A program made the translations under genes and the position numbers. This document shows positions 7,246 to 9,207 of a DNA stretch of 9,207 bases, one piece after another; position 1 is the stretch's first letter; each line of letters starts with the position of its first letter. Below the pieces are notes generated by a model that was not told the origin of the DNA, did not search any database, and worked only from the letters and a program-made list of their open reading frames with translations. Source of the stretch: Candidatus Pelagibacterales bacterium (GTDB taxonomy: Bacteria > Pseudomonadota > Alphaproteobacteria > TMED109); NCBI GenBank assembly GCA_002732015.1, contig PCCU01000056.1, forward strand, positions 1 to 9,207, in the 5' to 3' direction.

Positions 7246-8077
7246 GATTTATTATCACCTCAATTAATTTGTTAAAAATTAATTCACTTATCTTATCTTT
7301 ATCTGTTTTAAGTTTTAAATTATCAATTTTGTTAGCTAATAACAATAAAGAAGAACTATTAGTTAAAAACACTCCATCAGAATTTACTAAAGTATTCATG
7401 CTAATATTTTTTTCAGTAGCTTTAATATTTAAATCCTTTGCAATTTGAAATACTATTTTTCTGGTTACACCAGGTAAAATATTTTTAGTTAAAGGTGGTG
7501 TAAACAAATTTTTATTTTTTATCATCCAAATATTAGAAGTTGTAGCTTCTGTAATCATTTTTTTTTCATCATACATTACACATTCAAAAGAATTATTTTT
7601 TAATGCTTTTTGTTTTAATAAAACATTACCTAAAAGAGAAGTTGACTTTATATTACTTAATTTCCATCTAATATCTTTATTTGAAATTAGAGATATAGGT
7701 TTGTTTGATTTAAATACGTTTTTATGGAGCGCACTGATAATTAGAGAAGGCATAATATCTTTATTCCAATTATGATTTCTAGAGGCTATACCTCTAGAAA
7801 TTTGTATATATATCAAACCAAACTTTAAATTATTTAAGTCTATAATTTCTTTACATTTAAAAATTAAATTTTTTATATTGTTAAAATTTTTTATATCAAG
7901 CATGCTTAATGATTTTATAAGTCTATCTAAATGCTCTTTCCAAAAAACTAATTTACCTTCATATACAGCAATTACCTCATAAACTGAATCGGAAAAATGA
8001 ATGCTTCTATCATTTATTGATAATCTTGCATTATTTAAAGTTAAATATTTTCCATTTACGAAAGCAAATTTAGACAT
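7235..8077 (-). CDS. dat: D-amino-acid transaminase (class IV PLP enzyme)
   Basis: This 280-residue protein has the length of fold-type IV aminotransferases. K144 (SNIKSTSLLGN) aligns with the PLP-binding lysine of Bacillus D-amino-acid transaminase (K145), E177 (ITEATTSN) with its cofactor-nitrogen partner (E177), and LPGVTR binds the phosphate. Substrate-carboxylate residues of the D-specific enzyme are also present: Y33 in SDSVYEV, and R100 and H102 in RGIASRNH. This favours D-alanine/2-oxoglutarate transamination, giving D-glutamate for peptidoglycan, over branched-chain (IlvE) or aminodeoxychorismate lyase (PabC) activity. The ATG is one base beyond the trkH stop and only a weak AAGAAA site precedes it, so it may depend on translational coupling. 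The end overlaps hfq by 11 bp. A dat gene beside trk and hfq genes is an arrangement I recall from alphaproteobacteria. Confidence 0.87.
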   Translation of the reverse strand: MSKFAFVNGKYLTLNNARLSINDRSIHFSDSVYEVIAVYEGKLVFWKEHLDRLIKSLSMLDIKNFNNIKNLIFKCKEIIDLNNLKFGLIYIQISRGIASRNHNWNKDIMPSLIISALHKNVFKSNKPISLISNKDIRWKLSNIKSTSLLGNVLLKQKALKNNSFECVMYDEKKMITEATTSNIWMIKNKNLFTPPLTKNILPGVTRKIVFQIAKDLNIKATEKNISMNTLVNSDGVFLTNSSSLLLLANKIDNLKLKTDKDKISELIFNKLIEVIINHAT

Positions 8078-8078
8078 A

Positions 8079-9207
8079 CTAATTTCTTATAGAAAATTTT
8101 TGAAAAATCAATAAGTATCCTATAACTTCAAATCTTCCAAATATCATTAAAAAATTTAAAATTAAATAAATGAAAGAATTTTTTTTTAATTCAATTCCAT
8201 TTATAAATAAAAAACCTTCTCCAGAATTTGTTAAAGCAGCTAAAGAAACAACAAAAGAGTCAAAAACTGGATAACCTGTTAATGTCATACTAAGAACAGT
8301 TCCTATTATAAATAGACTTCCTAAAGAAATAAGAGAATAGAGACTATTCAACTCTTTTTGATAAAAACCTTTTTTGATTAGTTCAATTCCATAAACTTTA
8401 TGATTTAATATTAGTTTTTTAAGTTCATCTTTAACTTTAATAAAAATTATACTTATTCTATCAATTTTTAATCCTCCTCCACTACTTCCAGAAAAACTTC
8501 CAACCATGATTAAAAATAAGAAAATAAAAAATAGAGGATATATTTTTTGTAATATTAAAATATTATTTAGTTTATTAGGTAATATTCCAGTAGTAGTAAT
8601 ATAAGAAAGATAAATAAATAGATTTTCAGAAAAGGATAAGAAATTAATCCTAAAAAAAATAAAAAAAATAATTAAGAAAGCTATAAGAATTAGAAAACTT
8701 CTTTTGACTGATTTAATATAGAATGATTCTAAAACTCGACGATTTTGTATAAATAAAAAAAAAGGAAGAAGAAAAATAGTTACTAATAACAAAAAAGAAT
8801 AAATAATTAGATAAATATTGCTAGAATAATAGAATCCTAGCAAGGGACCAAAACTTCCCACATGTCCACCAGTAGAGATTATTGCAGTAGCAATCATAAA
8901 AGCATTAAATATGTCTTTTAACGAAATACTTAATAAAATTATAAATAAAAAAAAAATAAAAAAATAATAAGCAATAAACTTTAATACTAAAGTTTTATTA
9001 AAAATTACAATTTTATTATGTTTATTAAAAAAAACTAAAAAGAAAAGTATATAACTTAGAACAGAAAAGAAACCTCCTATTAATTGAATAATAGAACACC
9101 AAATATTAAATGCATCAGAATTATTCAAGATGTCTAAAAGTTTATGATGAAATCCAGTTGTAGTAATTAAACTTGTGCTAATAAAAAAAATATTACTAAT
9201 ACTAAAA
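8079..9207 (-). CDS. trkH: Trk-type potassium uptake transporter, membrane subunit (N-terminus beyond window)
   Basis: The frame is open to the window edge; 375 residues are visible of the roughly 480 usual. It is an extremely hydrophobic, Phe/Ile-rich membrane protein. All four pore loops of the TrkH/KtrB fold can be traced: ITTTGF (encoded at 9150-9167), IISTGGHVG, YITTTGIL and LTNSGEG, each with the filter glycine. The cytoplasmic GSSGGGLKIDR after the third pore segment and the terminal GRFEVIGYLLIF are typical of TrkH. The protein takes up K+ through the inner membrane, usually gated by the peripheral NAD(H)/nucleotide-binding TrkA, whose gene is not in view but may lie upstream. The apparent TTG start at 9128 is not the real start, because conserved pore sequence precedes it. 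The stop is one base from dat, so they are probably one operon. Confidence 0.92.
   Translation of the reverse strand, partial: FSISNIFFISTSLITTTGFHHKLLDILNNSDAFNIWCSIIQLIGGFFSVLSYILFFLVFFNKHNKIVIFNKTLVLKFIAYYFFIFFLFIILLSISLKDIFNAFMIATAIISTGGHVGSFGPLLGFYYSSNIYLIIYSFLLLVTIFLLPFFLFIQNRRVLESFYIKSVKRSFLILIAFLIIFFIFFRINFLSFSENLFIYLSYITTTGILPNKLNNILILQKIYPLFFIFLFLIMVGSFSGSSGGGLKIDRISIIFIKVKDELKKLILNHKVYGIELIKKGFYQKELNSLYSLISLGSLFIIGTVLSMTLTGYPVFDSFVVSLAALTNSGEGFLFINGIELKKNSFIYLILNFLMIFGRFEVIGYLLIFQKFSIRN

Noticed and set aside
9126..9128. TTG at 9128 as the start of a short membrane protein
   Set aside because: The frame continues upstream to the window edge and encodes the first TrkH pore loop (ITTTGF), so the gene is truncated by the window rather than starting here.

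Overview
This window looks like a chromosomal segment of an AT-rich, streamlined alphaproteobacterium. The evidence is an alphaproteobacterial-type GroEL/GroES, an alphaproteobacterial Hfq spacing variant before its YKHAI motif, a metG-tatD-MBL-hydrolase order, very short intergenic gaps, and strong A/T bias at wobble positions. A SAR11-like or similar marine lineage would fit, but the sequence alone does not prove it. There are no tRNA or rRNA genes, transposases, phage genes or CRISPR arrays. Almost all of the sequence is accounted for by ordinary housekeeping genes.

Left block, + strand (1-2234): the last codons of metG, then tatD, an MBL-fold PhnP-like hydrolase overlapping tatD by ATGA, and a short MazG-like protein whose N-terminal domain appears decayed. 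The spacing suggests one transcription unit of nucleic-acid and nucleotide housekeeping genes. It meets head-on, with abutting stop codons, a minus-strand 3-hydroxyisobutyrate-dehydrogenase-family gene (2235-3104).

Middle block (3105-4929): a 207-bp divergent promoter region containing a perfect 11+1+11 palindrome. It separates the dehydrogenase from a plus-strand acyl-CoA carboxyltransferase (biotin-dependent carboxylase beta subunit) that has no biotin-carboxylase partner in view. A bidirectional hairpin terminator closes this gene and the convergent groEL.

Right block, minus strand, listed in transcription order (9207 to 4930): a TrkH-type K+ transporter cut by the window edge, a D-amino-acid transaminase, hfq, then groES and groEL. 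trkH-dat-hfq are packed with a 1-bp gap and an 11-bp overlap, as in an operon. groES-groEL has its own promoter region: an RpoH-like heat-shock promoter directly followed by a CIRCE (HrcA) operator, implying dual heat-shock control.

I do not see a previously undescribed system. The items most worth a second look are the dual RpoH/CIRCE control region, the divergent Hfq lacking rim arginines and the usual distal-face tyrosine, the half-decayed MazG, and the operator-like palindrome between mmsB and the carboxyltransferase gene.
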